From the NCBI GenBank assembly GCA_019054805.1, contig JAHQIY010000002.1, positions 5,022,001 to 5,086,000 on the forward strand: a stretch of 64,000 bases of DNA. The letters run 5' to 3'. The position numbers were made by a program, and so were the translations under genes. Numbering within the stretch: position 1 is the stretch's first letter; each line of letters opens with the position of its first letter. Positions 1-13,500 of the stretch are shown here, piece by piece. This stretch comes from Brachionus manjavacas (lineage: Eukaryota > Rotifera > Eurotatoria > Ploima > Brachionidae). Below the pieces are notes generated by a model that worked only from the letters and a program-made list of their open reading frames with translations, was not told the origin of the DNA and did no database searches.

Positions 1-3000
1 ATGAGCTTTTTGTCTGAGGATTTTTTTTCTTTTTTAAATTTAATTCATGAATAAAATTATTTAAAAAAAATAAAAACCTCTTCAAATCTTCGAGTTTAAG
101 GGAGTGACTAATTCAAATAAAAGAAATTTTTATGTCTTTTGGTGCTTTTGATAAAATCTGTCAAAAAAACGCCCTTTCGATTTCCGGTACAAATAGCGAA
201 AATTAATTGTAAATATTTTAAAATTAAGAACAGGAATTCAGAAAATATTTGAATTTGGTTTATGTGACAAATTCATTCTACATTTGATGGATACATCACA
301 GTTAGAACTCAATAGGAAAATATTTTAAAATTTTAGTTGAGCGATACAATAATTAATGCTATGAATTTTGGATTTATTTTTTAGGTTAAGGACTTGATTT
401 AAAAGATAGTGGGAAAAAATTGAAAAAGAGTTTTTTATGTTTAAAGTTTTTTTTTCAAAAATTAGTAGCTTCAAGTATGAGAGACCAGCTTGGAGTCAAT
501 AGTTTATAAAAACTAGTCAGTATCAAGAAAATTGTCCTTTTGTTTTAAATCAATTGATCATACAAAAATTCATATATGTTCTGTCCTATATATCAGAATA
601 TTTTTAAATAGTGAGAAAATAAGCCGCAACTTGAGTCGAATCTAAACTAACCCAAAACTCATTAAGCTTCGTTTTTATGAGGCTTCGTACCCTTCGGCTA
701 TTTTTCTATTCTTCACAAATCTAAAACAAAAAATAAATTTTAATTTTGAAAGATAATTATCAATTGTTTACGGTTAATTATTTATTAATTTGTTTTTTGA
801 TTTACTCAAAGTTAAAAATAGCCAAAATAAGGACGAATAGATCGATTTATGAATTTCTTTTTCTATTAATGAAAATAAATTTGCATGCCTTCAATTGAAG
901 CTACATCTCAACTGACTAGGAAAAACTTTTTATTTTTATTATTTTTTTAAAATAAAAGAATTGATATTTATGAAAAATGCGAAATGTAATCTATTAAAGA
1001 CAAAAAAAATAAATGAATAGTTTATCGAATTTCCTTTATATTTTCTTTTTATTTAATTTGATTAAATTAAATATATAAGCTAAATTAGATTAAATAAGCT
1101 TCAAAATTTCAGAATTTTGGCAGCTGTGCAGTCCGAACGAAAGGTCCTAGTGAATTGCGCTTGAAAAAGTACAAAAAATTGCACCAGAAAGGTGGTGGTA
1201 AGCGGGCCTTAAATGGTCCGTAAATTTTTTTTCTGTTCTTTCTTTTTTCAAAGATCTGTGCAGCAAAAAATATAAGTCCTAAGGCTTAGGTGTAAATTGC
1301 GCGTGAAAAAGCATAATATTTTGTCTCAGAAAACACTTGAGCGGAGTTTATAAAATTATTCATTCGGTCTCTAAGGGTGGTCCGTGTTTTAGCAAAAATC
1401 AGTGTATGATTTTTTTTACTTTAATCACTAAAATTTTTTACAATTTCATTTTAAATTAAAATTTAAATCAAACCTGATATTTTTGATTATCGTATTTGGC
1501 AAATATAAAATGAACTTCCTTTTAAAGCAAAAATATAAAATGTAAATAAATTTAAATTCTTAATGGAAACATTTTTTAAAGGTTAAACTGAATCAACTCA
1601 AGAAAATATTTAATGAATGGTATGATTAGAAAAAAAAATAAGCCATATTTACTATGAGCATTAATTTTTTTCTCGCATGATCTATTTGAATTTTTTGTAT
1701 TGTATGAACATGTTATATTTTTGTTGATAGTTTTGAATTTATCTTTTTTTTAATTTTGTAATTACATGGCTATTATTTTTTTAAAGCTTGAAATTGGTCA
1801 CATATATTAGTTTTTTAAATGATAAAATAATAGATGCTTTTATTTCTTAAAGAAATAGAAATTTGCAATATTTTGCTATTTTAGATAATTTTCAAAGCTC
1901 AAAAGATTATATCGTTCTGGTTACTTATTAAAAGTACTTAGAGTCATTTTTATTTTCAAATCAAACTATTTACTTAAAAATTAAAATCATCGTAAATTGC
2001 TGTTTTAAATTGAAGTTAAGAAATTTCTGAATGTTTTAGCTGCATTGGCAAAATATTTGTCTTTAGACAAATAAATATTTTCAAGCATTATTCGAGCTAG
2101 AATCATATGTTTAATTTGTTTAAACTCTAAAGGGTCAGATTTATAATTTCTAAAAGTAAAATGTATAAAATAGAGCTGTAGCGGTTTAAATTTGGCTCGA
2201 GTTAAAATTTAAAGCGTTGAATAGTCGGACTTAGGCATCATAATCCACAATTAATTAAGATTGTTTAAACCATATTTTTGTTTGCTTAGAGTAATCTTTT
2301 ATAAAATTTCGAAGCCTTTAAAGATTACTAATAAGTTTAATTCGAAATTGATACGATTTTCAAGCTTTAAATTTTTAAATGTACGTGGTCGGTGCGTGTC
2401 TGCTCCATACTATTTGTTTATCCTTTTTTTATTCAACAAATATTTGATTTGAATTATTCCCCTATCCAGCTAATAGAACATTTTTTAAATATTAAGACAA
2501 ATTTTTGTTCCTCAAATACCCCAATTTGGCGAAAAGTTCTCAAGAGAAATTTTTTTTTTTCTCAAATGACCTATTCTTTCGTTTAGATCCAGATTAAAAT
2601 TTCACACAGAGCAAGCTAAGCAAACATATATTTCATAATTTAAATTTTTCTATTGAAATTCATTGAGTTTAAGATTCAGATGACAGTTTGTCCGAAACAA
2701 AAATATTAAATGCTAATTTTATGAAAATTTTTTTGTGCAACAAAAGTCTTACAAAGCTTGATCAGTGCTTTATTTTATGATTAAAAGGATAGATTTTATC
2801 TTCTATTCAAATTTGTGTTACAACAAAGAGATAGTGGCAGTAATTTTGGGCTTTAGATCAAGAGGGTGCTCAATTTGGAAAATATTTATTAAAATTTATT
2901 TAGAGAAGAAGGAATGACAGGTAGTCCGAACATATTTACCTCATTAAATGATATTTAAACTCGACTTCAAATGATAATTTTATGAATTTGGCTATGAGTC

Positions 3001-4387
3001 GTTAAGAATAAAAATGAGCCATGAGAACATAAATACACATTGAGAACACGAAATACAATTGTTCTAGAGCAATTATTATAATTTGTGTTGCATAAGACCT
3101 AGCATAAAATGCTGTTTTAAAATGCTGTTTTTATTGTGAACAAAATTGGAGTTTGCTATTAGCAGCAAATTGGGCTAGTGCGCGAGTGGTCACCTAATAG
3201 CTTATTTGTTGGCAGAATCTATTGTTTTATCCGTATGATGATCCATCAGATGGATTAGCCAATTTAGAAATCAAGATTGAGAAAATTTAATTAATGGACA
3301 AACTTGTTTATTTGGCCCGACCTACTGGTAATTAAAGGATTAACCGAGACGGATAGAACGTTTTATGGTGTACACAAGCTTAGTGAAAAATCTAAACTTT
3401 CAGTTTTATCTATTTTCGATTCTGGATCATGTGCAGCTCTCTTACGAATAGATAAGCGAAACTTGATATTTTAGTCAAAATAAAAAGCTCTTTGAGTTTT
3501 GGGTTTCAAGCGAAATTAGTCGAACTGCAATCTTCAAATTATGCTCTAAATATCGATTTATGCTCGCAACAATCATTGGTAACTGTCCCTTAAGGTGGAT
3601 AAATTTGTTCACTCATTGTTCTTTGCTAAATTTGAACAAATTAGTTGCTTGATGGATTAGCAAAACTGATCTATCTATACATCAAACTCTAACCATTATA
3701 CACTTTCTTAATTATTATTTCTTAGCTAAATAAGTTCGCTGTGAAAAAATTTGCTATGCATTTTTTCATTTCTACTTCAAACTTCAACTCAAAGTAAATT
3801 CAGTATTCGTACCAAGCTAAAATAGATGCAAGTTGAAAAAGGACAAAAAAAAGGTCTACACAGGACACATTTTTGCGACCTTGAATGCAGTGCATGTTTG
3901 CGACATTTTAACAAAATAGTCCTGGAGAAGTCAAAGGGTGGTCTCTTTTCTTGTCAATTTGTAGATTTTGGTTTAAATTGTGGTTCAAACAGACCCAAAA
4001 TAAAGACAAAACAAAGCAGTTAAGTAATAAAAACAATTCTAGCATTCAAAAGCCTATTAATAAAGCTCCTAAAAAAATTTTTTTTCATTAATCATAATTT
4101 TTATGAGCTAATTAAAGCTTAGTAAATAGAGCCAAAAATAAAAGTAAACAATCAAAGTTGTGTTTATTTGTTCATAAGGTATGATCTCAGCGGGCTTTGT
4201 AAAGACACGAAACAGAGACCAAGGTGTGCTCCGAGTTTAAATGTCAAGTTTAATTTAAATAATTTCGTTTGCACAAAATCTTGGATTTTTTTTGTTTAAC
4301 TGAGTCAAGCATCTAACTAATTTAGACAAGACGAATTTTATTTTGCCAAAGTAAAAAAGTTTTAGGCTATTTTAATCAAGAGCTTAG
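1..4387. other. AT-rich intergenic DNA, no gene seen
   Basis: I see no coding exon with splice signals or recognisable protein similarity. The short open frames at 2261-2586 and 3826-4023 have low-complexity translations and no acceptable context. Two loosely similar segments near 1131-1215 and 1285-1345 share the core 'AATTGCGC', followed by a TGAAAAAG motif, and may be decayed repeat copies. The stretch is otherwise A/T runs. Confidence 0.6.
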
Positions 4388-4541
4388 GTAAGGTCGCGTT
4401 TGAAAATAAAAAAAATTCTTTTAATTATTGCGACTAATCAACCGTGGGTTTTTTTCGGTCTAATTTAGATGAAATTTTAGATGATCTCAAGCATTTGAAG
4501 AAGAAAAGCCGACAAAAATCAATAAGCAGTTAAAATTTTAG
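4388..4541 (+). other. possible 5'-UTR intron of the MAP7-like gene
   Basis: A good donor (CTTAG then GTAAGG, at 4388) and an acceptor (AAAATTTTAG, ending 4541) bracket 154 bases just upstream of the MAP7-like ATG at 4551. The acceptor lies only nine bases before the start codon. It could be the end of a leader intron, or the outron acceptor of a trans-spliced transcript. Nothing else supports it. Confidence 0.35.
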
Positions 4542-4550
4542 TGTGCCAAA

Positions 4551-7500
4551 ATGACTAACAATATAAACGATTCAGTGCATGTCGACGAAATGAGCCAAGA
4601 GGGAGCACAGTGCATACAGTCAAGTCAACAACCAAGCACTCCGAATAAGGAGGCCAAGCTGAAGGAAAAGGAGGACCGAATACGAATTCTTCGAGAGAGA
4701 CAGGAGTTGGAGATCGAGAAGCGAAAGCGAGAGATCGAGGAAAATCTAAAGCGAAAGCAAGAGCTGAGAGAAAAACAAATGCTAGAGAGAAAGAAGCGTT
4801 TGGACGAAATGAAAAGCAAAGAGATGGAGAAGAGGCATGCAGTCGAAGAAAGAAGAAAGCAGCGAGAAGAAATGAATCGACAGCGCATGAGCGAAATGCT
4901 TCGAAAGGACCAAGAGCGAGAAATACAACGAGTCGAGCTTGCTAAGCTCGCGTCCAAGTTTAGTGGCGACAAGGCCAAAACGCGTGACACGACCGCAAAT
5001 CAAGTAGTGGCATCTCTTAACGACGCAAATTCAAATCTTTCCTCCTCATTACTAGTTTCTTCTTCGTCAAATACAATTTCTAATTTAAATTCGTATAACA
5101 AATCTCAATCGGTCTACAATTTGAGCCACAAAAATTCATTACACAAGTAATATATGAACATTATCTATTTTTGGCGTGTCCTAATTTCATTAACTAAAAT
5201 TGTTCATTTTACACATAATTTCCTCGAAGAATCTTAGCTAAATTAAAAAAAAAAATTTTTATTGCCTAACATTCCGGGTCTGTTTTCTTTCTTCCTGATC
5301 TTGACTAACAACCACCGAAGCAATAAGTACAAGCTAATTCAATATTTATTAATTCTCTTTACATTTTATTTTAGCTTATTTTATCTTCATTTTTATTTTT
5401 TTATCTAATTCATTCTGAAGGAGCTCTAGCTCGGTACAGAAAACAAATAAATAAATAAAAAATAATAAGTCCTTTGTCGCACAAAAAAATACCTGTATCA
5501 TTTTCCCGCAAGGAACTTTAGCTCTACATAGATAATAAAATAAATAATAATTGTCCCTATTCTATCCTAGTGGATAATGGGGATGCACTCATCTCCTTTT
5601 CATGTACCTTTTTGAGCAACGGCTTCGATCTGACACAGAGGCTACTGCATCGAGTTGATCATCTACCCTTGGTCCCTCTATTTTTATGATGAAAGGGGTT
5701 TTAACATTCACCCCGTATTTCAGAGATATTTTGAAGATTTTTTCACCCTCAGCGGGGTTTGAACCCTCGATCTTCTGCTTGCATGGCTAACACGCAAAAC
5801 ATTGGGCTTTAGCATTTAGATTGCTAGGAACAGAATGTACCCCACTTTATTTGCAAGCGTTTGTAAACACTTGTTCTGGTATCTAAATGGGCAAGATTGA
5901 CCGTGAACGCTATTACGTTTGACCGAAAAAAAGTCCTTATTTCTTACAGTCATGTTGTGTTTATTTGCAGAAAAGAAGTCGTTACAAGTAAGGTCCATTT
6001 TTGCACACTTTTAGGTGATAATCTTACTTCAAGGTCTCTAGATGAGCATAATTCAATTTTTTTGTATTTTATTTTAGTCATATTTTAATTTATTTTCAGC
6101 AATCATTTTTCATTTCCAAGCTAAAATGATTTTTTAATCTCTGTTGGTATTTTTTTATGTTTTAAAACGAAATAATTTTTTAATCCATCAAAAACACTGG
6201 CAAACAACCGAATCTATATGCTATTCTTCACTTTGGATAAACTCTTTGTCCGTTTTTTAGATAAACCTTAAGTTTAATAATTATTATTTTAAATAATTTG
6301 AGGGGGGTCTCAGGCAGTAAAAAATGGAACTGGGTCCTTCTTTTTAGCCCAACAAGTGGAAAAAACAAATACAAAAAAAAAAAAAAATTGTTTTGAAGAA
6401 ATGAAGTTAAATAATAAATTAAATTTAATATTTTACTTTAAAAAATTATTTAAAAAAAGCGCGGATTATGTAAAACATCGATATGTTTTTTGTGGAAAAT
6501 TCTGGACGATTAAGTTATATTGTTTGAATTTTTTTTGCTTTCAATGTAAAAAAAAACGTAAAATTAAACTATTTTTAGACAAGAAGAGGCAAAATAATCA
6601 TTAAATTTAAAAATTTATCTTTTTAATTTTTTAATGCTTTTTTACTATTTATTATCTTTTATTACCAAAATTTAGCGTTTTTTTTCCTTTGAAAATTAAA
6701 AAAATTAATTGCAAATTTTTCCATAAATATTCTTAATTTGTCATTAAAAATCGATTTCTACTCAAAAATCGAGATCTTTGTTACATTTACAAATTGAAAA
6801 TGGTGAAATAAAGTTTACATACCAAATAATTAAATTATAAAAAAAAGAGATAATTTCATACTTACACATTATCCTTCTAATTAATTATTTTCTAAATTTT
6901 TTTAAAGATTTAATTACTAGAAGCTATGATGGGACTGTCAACTTTTTTTTCAATATCCGCTCTAAAATATTTACTAATAATTCGTTGTTGACTTTTTGCT
7001 GTGCAGTTTTTCACATAGAAACTACTCAGTTTATCAAATAGTTGCATCTTGCTAAGAATTATTAATGATTTTTTTTTAATGTTTGTTTATTTATTTATTT
7101 CTTGTTTGGTCGCATCAATGGCGATTTATTTTCTAAAAAATAATATAAATCATTGATAAATTTCTGTTGAAAAAGAGAAAAAAACGTGTTAAAAAAAGAT
7201 ATAAAAAGTAAATGAATATATTTTTAAGTTATTTAAAAGTCTATTTGTAATAGTTTATTTAATTTTTTTTTCTGGTTGCACCGCTTAACCTTTCTTAATG
7301 TTTATTTATTGTTTAAATTGGCCTTGATTATAAGAAATAGCTGACCGAAATGGTGTTGACATGGGGAGAAGCAAGGTCTAAGGCAGAGGAAAGACTTGAG
7401 TCGACTATGTACTTCAAAAATAGGCATTGAGGATAAAAACAAATCTTTTGACGCATAAAAATTATCGATTGAATTAAATTTTTATTTTTGTTAATAATTT

Positions 7501-10500
7501 TTAGCAAAGTTTTAACCGAAAACGTCAAATAATGTATTTAAATTATTCAGAAGTTTAACATTGTGAGTTTTAAATAAAAATTAAGGAATTATTTAAATCA
7601 AGTAAACATTTTGTTAAGTAAACTAAAAAATTTATCTAAAAATAAATAAATGTTTACTAAAAATTTATGATTTTTAAGATAGATTACATTAAAAAAATAA
7701 TTTTTTTTATAATTTATTAGGTTAAAATAATTCACAATGTTTACTTCCGTGATAATTGAGTTACTTGAAAAATTTTATGTTAAACTAATTTAATTGTAAG
7801 TTTGAATAATATAAAATTTAAATAGAATACAAAAGACAAAAAAATCGAAAATTAAGCGTCACTCAAAATTGAATTTAATTTTATATTTTTGGTAGGTATT
7901 GGTAACCTTTTAAAAAAACTTGTTAATTATTTCAAGATTTAAGTACCCAAAATTGTACATTTGACAAGAAATTTTCTCTAACCAAACATACTATACTTCG
8001 TTTAGGATTTGCAAAGGTAAATGACGAATTAGCAAATTAGAAAAACTTAATTAGTTATTAAAAGACAATTTCTAAGTTTTCTTCTTTTTTTATTTAATAT
8101 TTGTTAATCGCTGCATATTTTCGATTTTAATAAGTAAAGAATTGGCTCATTTATTTTATCTATTTATTTGTTTTCTGTACCGAGCTAATGCCCCTTCAGA
8201 TAAAAAAAATATTTAATAAAGTTAAAATATGATAAAACAAAAAAAAATGTAAAAAATAAAGGAAAAAAAAATAAAATAAAAAAAGGTTAAAATAGAAGAA
8301 AATTGAGATTAGATATATTGAAAATAGAGAATAACAGGATACATTTTTTAAATTTCTGATTTTTCAGGGAATAAAGAAGAAATAGTTAGGTAGCAATTAC
8401 ACAATGGAGCTTAGTGAGTCAGTCAGTTTTTTAAATTCTTACTCTCGGAGTATTTAGCATCGGTTTAAACAAACTAATTGTTTACTAGTCAACTTTAAGC
8501 TCAACAATAAAAAGATAAATAACTCATTGTGTAATTAATTAATTAAAATCAAAATTTAACCAATTTCCCATTTTTTGAGCCTTAAGTAACCAGGAATAAA
8601 GTCAAGCGTCAAAGTGTTTAAAATTGTGTATTTGATAATTTTTCTAAAAATTTAAATTCAATTTCAAGCATGCTTTTAATTAATAACTGCTAATTAAAAT
8701 TGTTTAATAAATTGTGTTTATTTAAATGCGGCTTAAATTACATAAAACAATGAATAAATGAAAAAATCCAAATATTAATTTGCCTTTCGGAATTTCAATT
8801 ACAACCATAAAATAAAAAGATTTATAACTCCATTTGAAAAAAATTATTGTCTAATTTAAAACTAATTTTTTGTAGACTATTTTTCTTTTTTTTTTTTTTT
8901 TTTTTTATCCGATTTTTCACCAAGTTCCTTTTTAATACTTTTGTAATCAATCAATTTTTATACTAGCATAGATTTTTCATGAGGGCTTAAACGAAGGTCT
9001 AGAACCATTCGGACGTGTCCAGGGGTCCTCCCCTAAATTATTTAAAAAAAAAAAAAAAAAAAAACATAAAATAAGCTTCATGATCAGTTTAAGAGAAGAA
9101 AAAAAAAGTTAAAAAAAAACATCAATTATAAATGATTTATTGGCTAAATGAAGCATAGAGAAATTCAGTTTTTATTTGCAGATTTTCAAAGTCTAAAAAA
9201 TAAAATTGACATAATTTCAAATATCATAATATATGTGAGTATGGGGTTTAGTTTGGGAATAGGCGAGTATGTTTTTTATTTTCATTATGGTGGCTCTTTA
9301 AACGACCTATACGAATAGGCCTGTTGCTTTTTCAAGCTTAGCGTGTCTTTTGAAAAATTAATTCAAAATAATTTCAAACAGCTTCAGATTTAGTCTTTAT
9401 TCTGGCGATCTGCTGCGTGTGGGTTTTCGAGCTTTACTTTCATCACGCTCAAGCATGTTTGTATCACGCACAGAATAGCTACTAGCTTGTGAGCGAGTAT
9501 TGAGCAGTGTTCAGTTGTTGAGCAATGACGATGCTCTTTAAAAATGCACTGTGTCTTAGGGCCAAGTGCTTTTGGGCTTAGCATTCATCGATAAGGCTTC
9601 GGACTGGGCAAGATCAGAAATTCTAATCAGTTTAGTGAGAAGATAGAATGATCAGTCAGACTGCTTGCTCGATGAATGAATGGGGCTTAGGTAGTCAATT
9701 TATTCAGCGCATAATTATCATAATGAACAATTTTTAAACAAGGAAATCTAGGATATTCTGCTCACTATTTGCTTCGCGTTTAAGCCAACTAATTGTTTAA
9801 CTTTAAGCAACACGTTTCAAGACTCGAACAATCAAAGCAAACGATCCAATTCAAGTCTTGCCAAACACAACAAACCAAGCAGTGGTAAGTACACTTTTGT
9901 TATGTACGTGTGGCTTTAGTGTTTGTTAACCGAGTCAGATTTTTTGTCTTTTTTGCTGTTGTGTGGCTGTTTAACTAACTGTTTGTAATAAAGACTCACG
10001 ACGTGCTGTCACCAAGCCCAGTAAAGCAGCAATGTTTAAATCGTACCAGAATTTAAACAACTCGCTGGCGCCGGCCCCCAAGCCGACCAAAAATGGTAAT
10101 TTAATCAACAAGCACTTTGTTTTATCTCTTTACTTGCATAACGTTGCTTATCTGACTCACTAACTTTGGGTGTTTTGTAGCTTTGATGTTTAGTGTCGTT
10201 CGTTGCTCTTTGTTAACATTTTCCTGATTATTTACTGTGTTTAATTGATTGTTTAATTTAAAAGAATGCTTAAACACGATCTATGAAAATGTTACGGAGC
10301 AGCAGCGCAACACTGCTTGTCGTTTAGCTCATAGAAGCCGAATGCGCAAATTTAATAGCTCTAAAAATAATTATATTTATGTAAATTTAGCTGGTAATAC
10401 TAAGTATCGCTCATCAGCCGTAGCCTCAACTACATCTGCTACTAGTAGTCGAACTGGTTCTTGCTATTGGCAGGGACCGCCAGCTCATTTTATGCTACCA

Positions 10501-13500
10501 ACACATGCTATTCACTGTAGATCTAGTCAAAGCATCGAACGGTGTCCCAGAGCTTGCAAAGGTAACCCCATTGTCTTTCTCACTCTTAATCTATGCCTCT
10601 TTTTCTCGCACATTTTCCAGTGGTTACTTAAGCAGCGTTTAACCTGTTTGCGGCGTTGGTAAAAATTTAATCCTAAGAGGAAAACAGCTTTAGCTTCTTC
10701 ATTTTCAAAAAGTCTAAAAATAATTCTGTAAATTTTATCAGTTGATAATGATTAAACGTATCACACAAATTCAGCTTTTGCTGAAAATGAAAATTTTTCG
10801 TTTGAAATTGATGTTAATTTAATTTGAAAAAATCTTGTCCAAATGTGAATATTTGATTATGAGTGATCAATTTACATAAATTTTCGTTACTAGTTGAGTA
10901 AATTTACTTTTGGAGTTGTAGTATTCAACATAAATTGAAAAGATTAAACAAAATTAATTCTTTTTTTTTATAGAGTAAAATTAACGATTAAAAAAAATTT
11001 TCAAAAATTGAATTCAATCCTATTGATGATTTATTATTTGTTATTTTGGGAATAAAATTTTTTTTTCAAATTTCATTTTAAATTTTATTATGATTTATAT
11101 CAATATTGATGGCGGCTAGTTCGAGGTCGGTCACTATGCTGATTTTGTTTACTAGGTGCCATGATTTAAAGACTAGTTAGAATTCTTATAAATATTTTAT
11201 TCTTTTATTCACAAAGAGAGTAACAAGCTCAGAAAAAGGAAAAATAACAATAAAATCAAATATTTTTAACTAGAAAATAATATAACAAATTTGAAATTAT
11301 GACTTTTAGGATCTAACCATTGAATCAGTTTTAAATTACAAATTAGACTGGAAACTTAAGTTCTAAGCTGTTCTAAGACTTTTATTATTTTTATCAACAA
11401 TTAAAAGCGCCAGCCGCTAACAATATTTTTTGTGAATTTTTTGGAAACATTTTTTTTTTGTTTTGTATTAAATTCACGATGCACGATTAAATAATTTTTT
11501 GTTCAATTTTACAAATTTTTTGGCTCGATTATTTTGCCTTGAAAACAATTTTTTTTTAAATCAAAAGCAAATTGAAATATTGACTCGTTGTTAGCGAATT
11601 TTTTATGTTTAATAAAATATTTGTTAATGTCATGCAAGAAAATTTTAAATTTTTAGAATATTTAAAAAAATCCTGTTTTTAAACATTAAAAAAATATTTC
11701 TACTAAAAAAAAATTTCGATTTAAAATTGAAAAATTTTTTTAAGGAAGCTTTTTTTTTGCTAGCGATAAGAACATAGTCAATTATCTGAAAAAAAAATCC
11801 ATACTAATATAAAATTTGGTGTAAATTATCGACATTTTTGAAAAATATTTTTCTCTAAATTCATGAAATAAAGAAAAAATTAAAGCTAATGCTTTCATTT
11901 TAGATTTTGATTTTAGCTTTTTTCCAATTTAAAAAATATTTTATGTAAAATAAAAAAAAATTTTAAATTCTTTTTTTTCAACATATTAACTGGGTATGTA
12001 GGAAATTTTTAATACTAAAAAACTTAACAGAGATCTGATAAAATTTGCAGAATCATGATTTTGACTTTTGAAAAAAAAAAAGCTATAGCCGCTTTTCTTT
12101 TAGTGCTATATTTGACAAAGCGCCCGCTCGCAAATATCATAATCTAAATCTATTTTTTAGCCATGAGCGTTGAGCCAACTAGTTCAGTGAACGAGCCTCA
12201 GCCAGCCAAACATTCTTCAAAAACCCTGCCAGCTCATCTCCAGTCATTTGTCAACCGATTGTCGATGCCCAAAAAGAGCCAGGCAAGCGAGACGAACGCA
12301 GCTCGCTCGTCCACCCCCCAGCCAACACCCGATGACACACTTTTAGTATCAAAAAAGAGCGGTGCCAAGCCGCCTGCCAAACAACAAATCGACTCAGCGA
12401 CCATCAAAAAAACAAAGCCCAAAGCAACGAACAGAAAGCCCGTCGAGTCAAAAACATTGACCAAAAAGTCCAAGATGACCAACTCTCAAAGCATGAACGT
12501 GATCAATCAATCGAATGGACAATCGGTCAAAGCAGCTGTGTCGACCTGCAACTTGAGCGAGGAAAGCAAGCCTATTGAGAATGGTGTTAGCGAGAACAAG
12601 GAAGAAGAAGATAGAGCATCGAGCGGCGACCCTTCTAAATCTGTTCAATCTTCTTCTTCGTCGAATGGAAAGACCCAAGAAGAAGAAGAGTACAAACGAA
12701 AGTTAGAAGAGAAGCGACGAGAAGCTCGCGAAAAAGCAGCCAGAGAGGCCGAAGCGGAGCGTCAACGACTAGAGGCGTTGCGGATCCAAAAAGAGGAGAA
12801 GAGGCAGCAGGAAGAAGAGGAGCAGATTCGTTTGATCCAGTTGGCCAAAGAGCAAGAAGAAGAACGGCTCAGAATAGCAATACAACAAGAGCAAGAGAGA
12901 CGTGATAAAGAGGAAAATGACAGAAGAATGAAAGAAGAGGCCGAACGAAAGGCCAGATTGGAAGCAGAGAGACAAGAGCGGGAGCGAGTGGAGAAGGCGC
13001 GCAAAGACGAGGAGGAACGCCTTGAGCGCAAGAAAAAAGTCGACATGATCATGAGAAGAGTTCAGAACAAGGACGAGAACGGATCGTCAAATGATCTAGT
13101 CAAGTCACACTCTAATCTAAATCTGCTGATGACCACGTCTAACAATGACTTGTCCAATGTGCTCAGCACTCACAACACATCCAGCATGACCACAAGTATG
13201 ATTGAGCATAGTGGTTCGAGTGAGTCAAAAATTAAGACACCATTGTTGCAAAGCATTCTTAGCAAGACTCGCATAAACACCATATTGAATAAGTACGCTG
13301 ATGATCCTGTCCTAAGCTCGTCCACTTTGTCTCTGATCGCTCAAAATAGTTCGCAGAAAAATCAGCTAGACAAAAGTGAGGAAAAAGCTGAATTTGATCT
13401 GCAGCTAAATGAGGTCAATGTCGAAGTAAACGAAGGCGAGTGTCCGCCATCAACTGAATCAAATAGTTCGGCATCGTCGGCTTCGTCGCCAGTCTCAACA

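Larger units (their letters stand above)
5147..9807 (+). other. first intron of the MAP7-like gene, repeat-rich
   Basis: This 4.66-kb intron begins GTAATA and ends with a pyrimidine-poor but acceptable CTTTAAG. It contains two LINE-A tails, a SINE and two LINE-B tails (listed separately). The section 9240-9800 is visibly less A/T-biased than the rest and could hold an internal promoter or a non-coding first exon, though I see no specific element. Confidence 0.6.

Noticed and set aside
2261..2586. Two overlapping plus-strand frames
   Set aside because: Phe/Leu/Ile/Lys-dominated translations typical of random A/T-rich DNA.
4625..5003. Minus-strand open frames rich in Ser/Phe/Arg opposite the MAP7-like exon 1
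   Set aside because: They mirror the repetitive Glu/Lys/Arg codons of the coiled coil; no independent signals.
12234..13052. Several minus-strand frames opposite MAP7-like exon 5
   Set aside because: Shadow frames of a coiled-coil coding exon, low complexity and no splice logic.
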